DNA of 64,000 bases from Haemonchus contortus (GCA_000469685.2 LS997563.1:16047940-16111939); one strand, 5' to 3'; shown: positions 30,151-44,100, counted from the stretch's first letter. Notes: generated from the sequence alone by a model not told the origin. Numbers and translations are program-made.

Positions 30151-32005
30151 TTCTTGTTTTTAGGAGCCAGAAGCAGTTCACTCGGTCAAGCAGTTCACTC
30201 CTCACTTTTCACCGACCTCCGCCTCGACTATGAATCAGCTACCATGGTTTTACGCAGATCAGTTGTACGAATGGATTATGAGCTGGCCAAAATCCTCTTC
30301 AGTCACTCCGAACTTCATTCCGTTGTTTTTCATTCAGAAGACTGCCAATGTTATATGTGGGCCGCTATCGTACATATTCAACCAGTCACTCATGAAGGGG
30401 GAAGTTCCTGCACGATGGAAACACTCCTTCGTCACACCGGTTCTTAAGAAGGAACCTTCCTGTGACCCTGCGAATTACCGTCCTGTTAGCATAACATCTT
30501 TGTTTTGTAGGCTTTTTGAGAAAACGATCAAGGAACACATTCTCGAGTATGCTGCAGTTAACAGAATAATACCACGGATCCAACATGGTTTTGTCCCTGG
30601 GAGGTCGGTGGAGACAAACATGATTGAAAGCCTTGAGGACTGGACAGTAGTACTTGATAATGGTAGACGCTGTGATGTTATATACTTTGATTTTGCGAAA
30701 GCCTTCGATAGAGTACCTCACAAAAGACTACTTCATAAATTGGAGATGTTGGGTTTCCATCCCACACTCGTAAGTTGGATTTCTGATTTCCTCCATGGCA
30801 GGACCTTTCAAGTGCGGGTTGGACAGAGTTTCTCCAAAAGTAGGAGGGTGCTCAGTGGAGTGCCGCAAGGGGGAGTTCTGTCACCGGTATTGTTTAATAT
30901 ATATACAGCTGAGATTCCTTTTCTGTTTGATGGGTTAGATGTTACAACAAAAATGTATGCTGACGATGTAAAAATTTACAAGGTCATAACTGAAGCGAAG
31001 GATCAAGAGCGGCTACAGACGGCGATAGACATCTTAAGTGATTGGGCTAAACGGTGGCAGCTCCCCTTGGCCCCACAGAAGACTAAGTGTATGACAATTG
31101 GCAAGAAGTCTGAGATTCCCTCTAGTTTGTATACAGTTGAAGGAGTTACAATCACTAATGTCACTTCAGTGAGGGACCTAGGTTTTCATTATACTGACGC
31201 ACTTGACTTTTCTGAGCACATCAGGACCCGGTGTACCCTAGCCTTATTGCGTACACTGCACATTTTCAAGGGGTTGTCTTCCACCAACAAGTCCATACTT
31301 CTCAAAGCTTATAAAACATACGTTCGGCCCTTGGTTGAGAGTGGTGCTGCTGTGTTCAGCCCATCTAGGAGAAGGGATGTTGAAGCACTTGAGAAGGTGC
31401 AAAACAATTTTACGCGTAAAATTCTTTGCCGATGTAGGAGTTTTTTCTACACTAGAACACCTAAAGCATCTATTCGCAACAAGTAAATACTTTGAAACTC
31501 TCTACTTTGGAATCACGGCGCAAAGTATTCGACGTATGTATGGTTTACAAGCTACTGTACCATAGTAATAAATTTGGTTCTTTTGATTTTTATAGTATGG
31601 CTCATTCCAGAACCAGGGGAGGCCAGATTAAAATAAATCTCCCTAGGCCCAGAACCAGTATAAGAGCCAGAAGTTTCACATTCAGAGCGGCTAGCCGTTA
31701 CAAAAAGGTAACAAAAAACATAATCCTTTCGGATTCCTTGACTAAGTTCAAACGCTCTGTAGAAGTAATCTTATCTAAGTATGAGCTTTCATAGTTCCTT
31801 GCGGTTGACCATCTCTTCTTCTTCACCTTTGTTTTATATCTAATCTAGGAGTCTTTTGCCTCATTTTATGTGGTTCTCTTAATACGAGTACCTTTTATTT
31901 ACGTGTGTTCCTTGTATTTGCTCCATTATTTAAGTTAGTTTCAGAAGTTTGTTATCATTTTATACTACTTTTGCCTTAGCAGCGTAATAAACATAACATA
32001 ACAAC
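30150..32005 (+). mobile_element. CR1/Jockey-type LINE, RT with two frameshifts, 5'-truncated
   Basis: RT landmarks in the main frame 30230-31486 are NYRPVSITSLFCRLFEKTI, IQHGFVPGRS, VIYFDFAKAFDRVPHKRLL, LSGVPQGGVLSPVLFNIY and KMYADDVKIY (YADD catalytic pair). The reading then shifts twice: into the frame ending FGITAQSIRRMYG (31335-31565), then into 31492-31794 (SRTRGGQIKINLPRPR). So at least two indels disable it. The 3' tail is AATAAACATAACATAACAAC at 31986-32005. It has no endonuclease domain. It belongs to a different lineage from the LINE at 14520-16325. Confidence 0.88.
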
Positions 32006-32640
32006 AAGAGGTATCGCCACTAAAGCCAAGATCTCGTCATATCAAAACTAAACTCAGCTCAGCGAAAACTGTCGCTATCAGCTTGATACTTGAAGAAAGG
32101 AATTCAGAAATCAACTGGTAAGTGAGGAATGTGGGCCGAAGAGGCGAAAAGAGACTAATCACGTGTATAACCTAATAAGACTAATAAGAAGTGAGATTAT
32201 TTAGGGTTCGGTGTTTTTATAAGCTCTAAGTCGAAATGCTGGTAAAAATTGGTGCTTTGTCATTTTCATCGCCGGAGGATCTGAAGCGAGCAGTGGGCTA
32301 AAAGACATTTTGAGAAGTTTCTGCAAAGATAGATAACATCTTCTAAACTATTCTCGTAACAGCGATGACTCGATCACATGCTGAGGCCGCCGCGTGAGCA
32401 GGGCCTAGTTTTGACGCAATGGCATGTGCCGACCCATACCCATATGATAGCACCCATGTTCCAGTGGTAGCTTAGACTTCATGGAATGGACATTTGGGTC
32501 GATACCCTGCACGCCAACTTCTCTCAATCCCGATCTTCCTTCATCGTTGTAGATGAAGGTAAGATGGTGGAATAAGGTACTGCTACCAGTACTTCTTCCT
32601 GGATCAAGTTCCCGGAGTTCCCAGATTGAAGATAAATGAT
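32006..32640. other. Gap after LINE; unassigned
   Basis: A minus-strand frame (32689-32405) runs into the SINE region and shows no family resemblance. Nothing else is supportable. Confidence 0.35.
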
Positions 32641-32644
32641 AATG

Positions 32645-32945
32645 TCCTTGGGCATTGATCAATTCAGCACGAGGGTCGCGCCCCCGCATTCGACTTTATT
32701 CGTAATCGCAATGCGTTTTGAATGCATATGTGGTCTACACAATGACTTGCGGTAGCCAGCCAACGTTCAATCAAGTCAGTGTTTTCACCGTCCAGACGAA
32801 TACTGCACAGGTCGACCGATCCCGGAGTTATGGAACGCTTGGTTGGCCTGGGCGGATATGGAACAAGAATTTGAACCCGTGATTATGCTCGTGTGGTAGT
32901 GCTCCACTTGCCACTACACCGCGTCCGCTCTGTATTCTTGCATGT
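32645..32945 (-). mobile_element. tRNA-derived SINE copy
   Basis: Read on the minus strand it begins AGCGGACGCGGTGTAGTGGC (A-box-like GTGTAGTGGCAAGTGG) and about 45 bp later has CACGGGTTCAAATTC (B-box-like), then a body that includes the segment complementary to GTCCAGACGAA. The same layout recurs at 38590, 45480, 46690 and 50275. No poly-A tail or clean target duplication was defined. Confidence 0.65.
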
Positions 32946-33949
32946 AATAAATAAAGTATAAAGAGGTCTTTATAATACATTTTGTACCTACAGTGTAGCC
33001 TTGACATACTTTGGTTTGCTCCGCGATAAGAGTGATAGTGGAGTAAGTCGAGAAAAGTGACATTCAACTGATAGGGCCTAATTGATGCCACTACCTCAAA
33101 AAAAAGGGCAAAAATCGCTTCCGCCTGCTCAGACTATCAGAACAAGGTTCAATGTTTTCTTTTCATCCCTATATAAGCCGCAGCAAAACTTAATCTTCCT
33201 ACAGTATTCTGGAAATTACAAACAGCGGTTTGTACCTACAAAGGTAAGAAGGGCTATAGATGATGGCTTTTGATGATAGTATTCTCATCAGTCGACAACA
33301 TAGTGAAGCGAAAACATCTTACAAGGTCTTGGTTGATCAATCAGGTTGTTCAGTTGTAGTGAAGTCGCTGCGCTAGTAGATCCATTACAGGGAGAATTTC
33401 ATTGAATTTTATTGTTGAGTTCAAAAGGGACAAAGCGATTCACAAAAGCGTAGTGGTAAGTGTCATCGAGTATTGAAAGCCAACACATTTGCTCCGTTCA
33501 AGGCAACTCCTATGAATTAATCCTCGGCCTTGTCACAAAGTTGTAGTGTCCCCATGGTTCCGCACATTCTCTTTCAAAGGGTCAAAAATGTTGTTTTGAG
33601 GAGGTAAATGTCCAGTCAGCCTGGCATTCCGACTTGGTTAACAGGTGGGAAGTCCGTCCTAAGCCGGGTGGAGTTATGTATACTGGATAAGAACAGCTGC
33701 GAAGGGAATGGCATCAACACAGTCAACAAGGAGCATTGTTGCATACGCTGAGGCATACACTAGTGAAACGTGGGAGAATTTTCACAAATACACTGTTTAT
33801 GTTTAATTATAAACAACCGTTTGTGTTGCTTTTCATTAACGGCTGGAAACAGTGCATTTTCATCCACCAATCTTCCCAAATACTAGATTATCGCCCCCGA
33901 CTGACTTCATTTTGTTTTCTTGGAAAAAAGCTTCGCAGAATTGGCATTT
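32946..33949. other. Gap; no gene seen
   Basis: Short open frames at 33082-33273 and 33736-33975 have no resemblance to known families, and their ends do not fit splice sites. There is no notable repeat beyond a few A- and T-runs. Confidence 0.35.
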
Positions 33950-34230
33950 TCATTAATCAGACAGGGTATAGTTGAACTAGGGAACATGCTGTCCATCAAA
34001 AGCGAAGTAACTGGATGGCGCTTATCATAATTAGGGAAGTACCCTACTGGGTCAATTGGTCGGTGTGATCGTTGCCATGGAGGGCACGAACGCTCAATAG
34101 AACATGCCGCCTCATAGTCATCATCTCGAGTGAAAACAATTTCATGCGTCTCTGTTTTCCGTTTTGAATGTCGAATATGACCAGAGGTTTCAACCACTTC
34201 TTCCTTCTCACTCACACCGAGGACGTCTTT
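33950..34230 (-). CDS. Possible exon of an unrecognised gene
   Basis: The minus-strand frame opens directly after the acceptor-like GTCTTAG (34237-34231) and reads KEEVVETSGHIRHSKRKTE, RSCPPWQRSHRPIDPVGYFP and HPVTSLLMDSMFPS, with amino-acid use typical of real protein. No partner exons or stop-containing terminal exon were found, so it is only a candidate. It might belong to a minus-strand gene ending nearer 33900. Confidence 0.3.
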
Positions 34231-36250
34231 TAAAGACTAAGACTCCGGTAAAGTTTCAGAGCGCTTGACCTACTCCAACATCGCAAAAAATCACTTCCCA
34301 GGTCTCCACTCTTGTGAAGAAAAATGTGATAGCACCTTGGGTAATTTGATCAATTGATCGGCCCTCTAGTAAATCAAGCTAGTTGTCGACGCCAAGGCAT
34401 GACGTTCACTGCACGCGATGCTCGCATGCCGGCTCGTCGCACTCAAGGTAAAGTCGTTGCTAAATCATTCTGTTCTAGTCGTGTTTTCACTTTTCTTTTT
34501 CTTAAACTCATCCATTACTTGTCGAAGAACTCGTGGAATTATTGCCATTCCGTGAAACGTCGGGCACTTTGCGGCACAGGGTTCTGAACATCATAGCCTT
34601 CATTTTGCCCTCATTTCGTTTTTTTCTGCTTTATGAGTAGTTGCAGGCACAGACCTTGACTTGGAAGTCTTTGAAGTACCCTTTTAACGAAGTTTTTTTC
34701 GCGGTGAATCCCGGGTGGCTTCTCTGGCCAGGTAAACAAAAGGGAAAACCGATTGCCACGAGGTCACTTGTGGGTGCTTTTCTTGAACTCTTGGTGGGCA
34801 TTTAATTGAATTAGAGCTCTTTTATTTCAAAATATAATTCATTTGAAAGCTGTTCTGGCTCGATAAGTGCATGCGATAATACGCTGGTCCAAAACCGTAG
34901 AACAATAGTATACCCAGGCGTTGAACTACAAAGTATCGCTGATAAGGCTACACTCTAGTGGCGGTGATAATTTCCCTTGTAGGCAATGTTCAGAGACCTT
35001 GGAGACAATTATTGTGCGCCGCTCGCCCTATGAGAACCGAAAAAGTGGTGTGTCTGATCTTTTTTTCATTCGTTTTTAAGTAGCTGAACTCTTTTTGATT
35101 CCCCTTGGGTGTTCAGCTGTTGTTTGTTGTTCCTTTGGCGAAACGATCGATAGTTTGGGAGGCCATACGACCAGACCAGTCGGTTTGTCATCACCTCGTG
35201 CCCAGTGCCAAACGAGTCTTTGCGCTTGGCAGTCAGGACAATTAGAGCGAAGATTGATCGATTAACTTTTGATCGATTGCCATGTTTAAAAGGTGTTTGG
35301 ATCAGCCGCAATCAATCAATACTACCGATCTTGGTGTCAGTGCAAGTTGCGGACCCACCACGATGAATATGCGATTGCTTTCCGTCCGTCGGCAGTCTAG
35401 AATCAGTCATGCCAGCATAGAAAGGGAGCAAATTGGCGAACCCTACAGTTTTAGCTTGAAATTTGCTCTATTTCAGCAATGGGATAATAATGTTAATAGC
35501 CTGAGGTAATGCGTAGGAACGTCCATTTTTTAATTAGTTCTAATTTTCTTTGCTCTGGTTCCTGGTCAAAGCAGCCGAGGCTTATTGTGAGTGGGAAGGG
35601 AGCGAGAGAGAAACACTCTCGGGCACCTAACCTAGCCAATGGCTGAGCACAAGCTCTCATTCAAGGGCTGGATTAAAGTCGAATGTGGTGGTGATCGACG
35701 CCAAGAACTTTATCCTTTCATTAGGGTGGTTCTTAGGATCCATTGGAAGCAGATGGGAATAGTGGTCATCTGAGGGCAGCGGGTCACATTTGTTTTCAGC
35801 CCTTGTTTTTCGTTACAATTGTGGAAGCCAAAATTTAGAGTCTCTTAGTTAAAGTGCTTCAATAGATCTTTATTTAGCCAGATCTCTCGATTCTCACCTC
35901 AAATAGTGCACTGTTATGGGAACTGACATTTGAAAAGGACATTTGAAAGGTTTGTAGAGGGTGGAAGAAAGGCTATCTACTGGACAGAGAATACTTGTCC
36001 ACTTGGAATGGGCAACCTGCGAAGATTTCCTGAGGAACTTGAAATCCATGACTGGAAAATGTCCTCCTCTCTGGTAAACCCCTTAAATGAAGTGTATTTT
36101 GAATTTTCGGAATAAGTGAAATGTGAATGTTGTCAATCGAGCGGCTTTGACCAAAAGGGATGATTCTCACTCGAAACAGGTCTGGGAGCGTGCTGATGCG
36201 ATAGAGCTTCTGATTGCAATACTAGCAGTGTTCGTTCTATGGTCAAACTT
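34231..36250. other. Two-kilobase gap without supportable gene
   Basis: Open frames at 34354-34587 (plus), 35066-35311 (minus), 35282-35509 (plus) and 35930-36115 (plus) are short and unrecognised. No terminal repeats, RNA genes or long inverted repeats were seen. Confidence 0.35.
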
Positions 36251-36251
36251 A

Positions 36252-36773
36252 CAGTAGCACTCAAAAGTATTCGGACAAATGCTTCTTCAGTTGTACTTTT
36301 CAGTCGTAACCTGCTTCCTACTTGATGTAATCATGAGAAATTTCAATATGTGTAGCATGGGTGTATTGTGAATATTACCACCAATAACCCGCAATCTGAT
36401 CGTCTTCCAAGTATCCTAAAAGGCTTGAACTCAAAATCAACTGGAAATACGAATGATGGCCCTTCTGAAAGTTCTCTCATTTTTGCCATATCTAAACTGT
36501 ACGGACGCTAATGCCGATCACAGCAGAAAAGAAAAACGCTCATAAGCTGCGAGTAACTGCAGACGTCACTAACTTTATTTTTGGCGAAATCTGCTATTTC
36601 AACAAACACCTTGCTCTTGCTATGTGGATATTTTTGCTATGCAGTCAAGTAGTGTTGGATAGTGTGAAAAATGCATTAGTTAAACAAAAATTTCCTGCGG
36701 TTTGCTCCACTAAGGAAGAAGTTAAGAACAAAAAAGGTAAAAACGTTTGGCCGAAGACTTTTGAGCGCTGCTG
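36252..36773. mobile_element. Tc-like MITE, 522 bp, TA-flanked
   Basis: The left end CAGTAGCACTCAAAAGTATT and the right end (opposite strand) CAGCAGCGCTCAAAAGTCTT are inverted relatives, with TA on both sides (36250-36251 and 36774-36775). The terminal CAG(T/C)AGC(A/G)CTCAAAA is shared with the element that surrounds the RTE at 52882-56697. The open frame 36511-36816 runs across its right end and is not a gene. Confidence 0.75.
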
Positions 36774-36775
36774 TA

Positions 36776-38187
36776 ACTGGTGTCCGGCACGGGCGGGGAT
36801 GACAATCATTGTCTAGCAAAAGAAGCAATTTCAAGGTTTTTTTTAAAGGAAGTACTAAGTGTATTCGTTCCATTGTTGCTTGTGCCTGTGTCTGCCCAAT
36901 AGCATCATTTTGTGGGATCGCACGAGTTTCACAGACGGCGCATTTATAATCCTAACTAGTTAGGTGTATTATATTCTAGTTATTTTTTCTTTCAGACCGT
37001 CGAAACTGACGCGTAATCATGCCTTGGTAGAGCAGGTTCCTTGTGAATCTTGTGAAGAGTTTCATCTGCAACCTGATTTGTGTGAAAGTCGTATGTGCTT
37101 AGACAGCGAACTAACCATAAGTTTGTTGGTTGGGGTTGAGGTACGAAAACAAAATGGACAGGCATTGCACAACTTAATAAAGAAAAAAGCCCTCAACAGC
37201 ATGTAATTCACTATGAGGTTCGGTCCTTTCTGACTGGACGAGTAAGAAAACACGTGATTCATACGAAATACCTATCATTTAATCTCTCTTATCCCTAGAG
37301 ACTTACCAATTAGTCCAAGCTGCCTCCATTATATATTTCGAGCATTCTAACTCGACTAGTTAGAATGCTCGAAATATATAATGGAGGCAGCTTGGACTAA
37401 GTCTCTAGGGATATTGTGATTCTTTGTTAAACCTTATTTTTCGATTTACTTGTCAAATACGAATATGCCAGTGGTAGGAAACTGGGCCAGTCCGCAGCCG
37501 AATTGAACTAGAAAACTCAGGATGAACTCATTTCTTGGGCATGCGTATACAATTTTTGGCTGCAGAAGACTGCATTAGATCAGTGCTTGCCTGTAAAATG
37601 CACCGTGACTCCCAGACAGGCTAAGCACTTCAAATTTCCATAGATGGGAGCTGTTACATTTTGCTAATTGTTCATAGTCATTATTTCCTATGTATAATAA
37701 TACATATAGTAAAAGCCTTTCTGGGCCGAGGGACCAAGGCCATAAGGTCGAGAGCAGTCTCTTGACTCATCACGACCCCATTTTATTGCTCAACTAGACC
37801 GGTATTTACCCATTCCAAGTGTCACAGTCACTGACGAGCCTCGATTGATGACAGGCTTTGGTTCTCATGACTAGTATGTAGGCGAAATGAACCATGATAG
37901 TAATATAGCTCTTCGTCCACCATATAACAAGACCTAGACCCTTATAATAAGACCCAGGGACAGCTATTTCAGACCATAAAACCTGGTCCCCAGCTCAGGA
38001 CCGATTTCTTCTGTAATGGAATTGTTCTCATCTATGAAATTCAGAGTATCTAAGTACAGTCCTATTTGACGGGTAAGGCGTTGGAAAATTAATGTTTCCC
38101 TTAAGTTCCTCGTATTGATTAACCTCAAGAGGATGTTGGTAATGGCAATTATCAATTGAATTGAAAGCGATAAACAAATATTTATTT
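36776..38187. other. Gap upstream of carnitine acetyltransferase, with a 122 bp palindrome
   Basis: The promoter and any 5' untranslated exon of the gene at 38188 should lie here. A plus-strand frame 36964-37206 and a minus-strand frame 38155-37964 are unrecognised. The palindrome at 37291-37412 is listed separately. Confidence 0.4.
37291..37412. repeat. Near-perfect palindrome, 122 bp
   Basis: The arms ATCCCTAGAGACTT and AAGTCTCTAGGGAT enclose matching arms through CAAGCTGCCTCCATTATATA and TATATAATGGAGGCAGCTTG. The centre is AACTCGACTAGTT. The left arm has about 7 extra bases (ACCAATT region, 37314-37320). It looks like a tiny foldback MITE. No target duplication could be fixed. Confidence 0.8.
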
Positions 38188-41100
38188 ATGTTTCTCCAGC
38201 CCACTGTTGATGGAGGCTGGTTGGCGGCTTCGGTCATCACGAAGCGCGGTATCACTGGCTATCCGTCTGCGCTAACTTCAGCACAACATTTACAGAGTGA
38301 GTTTCCTGTCCACTGTTATCACTGTGAACGCACATGTCATTTCGCCTTCTCACAGAAGCCAAGAAATTTCAATAGCTCAGTTTTAAAGAATCCCAACAAT
38401 GAAACGTTCTCGCTGTTAGACCCCATTGAAATCAAGCCAGCTTTGTTTGTGCCAAGATCCGCTATGTGATTTCGATAACCAAAGGGTCGATAAATTTAAA
38501 AACGATAAGCTGAATATTAATTCGTGATAAAGTGCTGATAAGCCAAGTTATCAATTGTTACGGGCATCTGTTCGGAAGGATTAGTCTTTATCCCGTCAAT
38601 CAGTCCCTTTTTGGGATGCGCCCTTGGAGTGCAGAGGTTCCACTAAGAATCGTATTTGCATTTGGAATGCGTATATGACCCATGCAATGATCTTTGGCGA
38701 CCAGCCGATGAACAGAATTTTCGACCTCTCAGACGAGTTTGGTACTGATTAGCCAACCCGCTTAGATTGCCAGGATGGATAACGATCCGTGATTCTATGC
38801 CCGCCCGGAATATTGGCGTGATAACCTAGGCCACTTGCCACTGCACCTAATTCCTCCTCAGAAAGCTCCAACGAACTAAACGAGCTACCACAATCTCCAT
38901 GTTATGTGTTGGCAAACAGCTTCTCCTCTCTCTTGTAAGGATTATATTAGGCTGGTTACAAAAAAAGTTCTGTCCAAAATGCTTCTTCGACAGAAGAGGC
39001 GCAGTCGTTTGCTAACTGACAGCATCGGAAGAGTTTCTCGACGGAGATTAATCGGAGAAGTCGCCAATGCCGACAATTGAGTGCAAAAAAACTTTATTGT
39101 TTGCTCATTTTAGCAATTCAATTATTGTTGTGTAAAAAATGTTGACCATTAGCAGTACCACAAAATAACCTTCCTAGATTTCTCGACGACAAAGCAATAT
39201 GCTCTCCTGCCAAAGTTACCCGTGCCCGATCCCCGGACGACGCTCGAGCATTTTCTAGAATTCGCTAAACCGTTGCAAACAAAGAAGGAGTTCGAGGATA
39301 CGAAATTGGTATGTAAAAGAAATTTACTTGAGAATAAGGTGCCATATTTGTTGTTGAGTTTCCCTACATCACAGTGCCTTTGAAGCATGCAATTTCTATG
39401 TAGCTTGTACGTGCGCTTCTGGTAACTTCCAGGAAATATCCAACGTGCAAGTCCGAACCACTGAATATGAGTATAGCGTCCGTCAAGATCAATGATCTCT
39501 AATGACTGCGCGGCGTTAGATCATTAAGTTCAGTGAATTCGCCAAAACCGGCTTTCAGTGGTAATTTGATTAGCTGAACACAAATTTTGCATTCTTTTTC
39601 TCATCTGGAGCGTTTCCCATCTCTAAGCCTCTGGCAATAACTGTTTTTCTACTCGATGGATGCATTATTTGCGTCAAAGTGTGAAAAAGCCAAGTCAAAA
39701 TCTTGAAAAATGAGGTATCAGAGGTAAAAGGTGGCCGCCGATTGTGAGACTTCTGCACTGCAGCGGCAGCAGTTACAGTGCCCCCTCTGACGGCCCACCA
39801 TCCCAAGCTCGAGGTGGCACTGACTGATTTATTACAATGAGGGTGTCCGTTCTCGGTGCTTTTCATTTAGATAGAATTTCAGATTGTTGAGAGATTCAAG
39901 GAAAAGGAATTGCCAATTCTACAAAAGCTTCTAGAACAACGTGCTACAACGCTAAACAACTGGGTATGTGATATCAACAATAAATTATTTGAATTGACTT
40001 GGAAATAATGATGAATCCCTCTCCTGGGTATTCGACTCATCCTGCTCATTCGCTTCATTAACTTTTATGTTTGGCTGACCGAAAAGTATTGTGAGATTAT
40101 CAGAGGAAGCTCAAACAGACCTTTTTAATAATCGACATGCAACGGCAGTCAATGATTCGGGGAGATTGTCCATGTAGGAAATCGTAAAAGACAATAAGAT
40201 GGTCAGGAGGTCCACACCTTCCCTACCAGTTGAGACAGAGCTTTTTTGTACTGTTGCGAATGATCTCCGCGGACCCTTAGGAGAATTCAAGGAGGCGCCG
40301 TTTGCCTTCGAAGAGTTGCCTTGGCTACTGTCGACCCCGAAAGTGTCGTTAGACTTTCTGGACAGCCAATATTATTTGATGACGTTTGTCCTTATGTCGA
40401 GTTCAATGTACGGTATGGCTTGTGTTCTTAAACTTTTGATATGATAAGCATTTGCTTGTTAAGCAGCGCCTGCGAAAAATAATGCTAGGGTAGCGCTGCC
40501 ATAAGTGACTCATGTAAGATCACAAGGACGAATGCCATCCCATAGTGGGCACAGCTTTTCAACACACTTCCTCCACTCTTATGGACAGATGGAAGTGGGT
40601 AGCGAGAAGGGACGGCACTTCCCAATAATGGTCGAGAGATTGTGATCCCTCTTGCAAAGCGAACTTCTCCTACACTTTCTCCTACATTCTCTTCTCTACA
40701 CCAACCTGGCCTTTTGGTACCACTTTGTACTGGTAAAATAGTATCGAGGTATCTAATTCAGGTTAAACAAGGAAGTGGTGCAGATTAGTGTAATAGTGGC
40801 GTAGGAAGTGCGAAAATCTGTGAATTTAAGGAAACATAAAGTCTCACGAAGTAGTCAAAATAAGGGTTTCACGAGATCACCATGAGACGAAGGCGACTGG
40901 CCCAAACATTAGCTCTAATAAAAATTTAGAGGTATTTGTATAGAATTTCAGTGACTTATCTACATCCAATGTGAATTGCCTGTTGGCAAGTCTTTGCAGT
41001 CACTCTTGTCTTTGCAAGGCCTTTCTAAGTATATCTATGATCCTGTTAAACTAAGCTGAAGTCCCTCTCTCTTTGATCAAAGTGAATCCAAAAAGTTTTT

Positions 41101-44100
41101 TGGTTTCCAGGCTCCGCGGAAGGCGACTAGCCGAAATATTAGCACTAATAAAAATTTATAACATCTTGGGCGAGGCTTCGGAGAAGAACACCTAGGAATT
41201 TCAGTCCTTTCAAATGCGTAAAAACCTGCCAAATAAATAAGTCTGAACTAGGTCCTTAATTCTTTACTCCTACGAGCTTTTTGTTCTTAGCTTTTACTCG
41301 GATATTATTTTGAGTTCATATCGTACATCGTACATCATTTCCCGTGTTCATCGTGCTGTTCCCCAGTGGTAGTCTCTGGGATGGTCGCTGTAACAATATT
41401 CGATAATAACATAGCGATTTTCGTAGTAAGTCAGGGAATTCAAACCGCTATTTCCAGCTGACACCATGGTGGTTGAATGTAGCATACCTAGAATCGCGCA
41501 CACCGCTCCCGATCATAACATCTCCAGGTAGGTTTCAGTTGTACAAAAGAAGATAGCTCATTCTCTCCTTTCACTCCTTCCTTTAGGATTACTATTCCCT
41601 TTGTTCCCGAGTAACGACAAAGACACTCGAATAGATCACGCTGCAAAAATTACACAAGCCGCTGTAGAATTCTACCTGAAAATACTGAGGTATGATTTAT
41701 TTTTCATGATATTTACTGCATATACAGGGTGCGCCATAAATATGGTAACAAAAGAATTGGGCTACAAAAAGCGCAGGTTATATTGAAACATGGTGAATTC
41801 ATGTGGGCTATTTACTATGCATCACATCTACAAAACCAACACACGGTCATCTTATATAACCGTCTCCTGTACTAATTATAGCTCAAAGACGCTTCGGCTA
41901 TTCATCGACGGTGGCACGCTGAGTTTCCTTGGAAACACTAGCCCGGACTTTTTTCATTGATTTATCAGAAACAGCATCTGTGGTGCGTTTTGAAGCGCAG
42001 GCTTTCCTCTCCAGTATGGACTATATCCAGCTACCCATCACGCTGTGGTCAAGGAAATTCAGAGGAGGATTGGAAGCAGGGACAAAATCGCGAACATCCA
42101 CTCAGCACCCATCTTCTCATTCTCCCATTCGTGAGCAAGTGCGCCGTAGCTTTCAACTGTATCCTTGAAAACATTTTTGACCCTCTACTGCAACCTTTCA
42201 AAAAGACCGTTCCTAAAGAGTTTTAGATGAAATTTTGTACTTTTTTCGAGCATAATTTAAGATATCGCTCTGATGGTAGAGATTCTAACAAAGACTATCA
42301 TCAAAGAGGGTATTCGGCTATGAGAGGCGATCTAACTCATCTCAGTGGCTACAGCACTCGAACTGTGAAATATATGTATACAATGAGATCTCAACATTTC
42401 TTTCACGCTGAACACACTGTAATCAAAAAAAAAAGGTTTGTCGAACGCGTGCCGCGCACAAGTAGCGTACGGCATTTGTTTTTTCTCTCTGAATTCTTCT
42501 CGTCAAAAAGCTAATAAGGCTTTCAAATCTTATCTGGATACAATTGTATTCACTCGCGGTAGACTGTTCTCATCGGAGTAGAACATACAAACAAATCAGC
42601 AGTCATATTTCTCGCATTTCTGCAGGTTTTGCAGCGTACTCCTTCCCAAGCAATTCTAGTCGGAAAAAGGGTTGTTGTGAGGCAGGACGACCGTCTTGGG
42701 GTTTGCCGCTGAGCTGTCCACGCATCGCAATTCAAAGGACTGTCAGTGTAGGAAATATTGAAACGAGGAGCGATTCCGGAAAGGGACTCACCAAAAGCGC
42801 GCAAAGACGGAACGGCTGGTGGATGTCTACGAAGGTCCACCGTTTTTCAAAATCTAACGAATTGAGAGCACTAAAATAAATGTATAGTCTAAGATATATC
42901 ATAAATATAAGGGGAGGTGCAGATTTGGAGAAACCCTCTAAACAAAAAAAATACGAACGTTCAAAAAGTTGTTACCATATTTATGGCGCACCCTGTACTG
43001 TGATAGAAACCTTATTGTTCAATTCCCGCAACCTCATTTTTGGGTATAGAGCAAACTTTTAATAGGGGAATAGATCAGGGATGGATGCTCACGATTTCGG
43101 TGCGATCTGACGTACTTTGTGAAATCTAACTATGCTCATGCATCCAGAAGTCCTCGAAAGAGGACTATTGACAACTGCTGGAAATGGGAGAGTATCACTT
43201 TTACTGAATTCCAGAAGTTTTGCCATAGCTTCTGCCAATGCTTTGATGATGGCTTGTAGGACAGGTTTGTGGATTTTGGACAAGAGGCAGATTGGGCGAT
43301 AGTGGCGCAAAAGTGGAGAAGAAAACCAACTAGGGGGATATGTTTTTAAAAGTGTAGTAAGCATAGTGGACGGACGAGAGTGTGACAGTAAAGTTGTAAA
43401 GAAAAAAGCATTTGTACGAGTTGTCCGAATGTGTGTACCATTGTGTACTGCTGGCTACAGTAAAGCTGCCCGCATGCAAGTCGTGCGTCCTTGTACAAAT
43501 GGTTCAAGCTGTACAGCCTCTAAAACGCCGTGAGAACACGTCAGCCTTCGACTGAAACGTCGGCTGAGCCGGACGTGGAGCTCTATCTATGCCGTTTTTT
43601 AATCCGATAGCATCGTTTTGTTGTTCTCAGGGTGGAAGTACACCCTAGGGAGAAACCTAAGCAACCATTCTTATTGTAATTTGTGCCTTTAGGACGGAAT
43701 TAGTTAGGCAAATATTGCCAAGGTTGTGCAGAGCATGCTATAAGATTGTTCGAACTACTAAACACTTTTGGTGACCGTCGATTTCTGATCTGATCATGTT
43801 CCTTTTTTTCCATTTTATCCACATACTTTCGATAGAAAGAAACGTCCCCATCAATAAAAATGTAAGCCACCTGTCATCCATTGAGGAGCTGATATTCGTA
43901 GATTACCGCATCCGAGAGTCCCAATTGGTGGAAGTTCGATACAGAATTTTGAAACTTGAATGTAGCAAATTTTGTGGTATTCACATACCTTTTGGCAGGC
44001 ACTCTATAATGGTAGAAAGGACAAAGAAAACAAGTTATTCTACTACTAATTGCAATGACCAGGATTGAGAAAGGCTGAGAAAATTTCGATCATAACTGAT

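Noticed and set aside
42544..42879. 111-codon frame as a host gene
   Set aside because: It lies wholly within the TA-flanked transposon at 41725-42995 and in an intron; no family resemblance.
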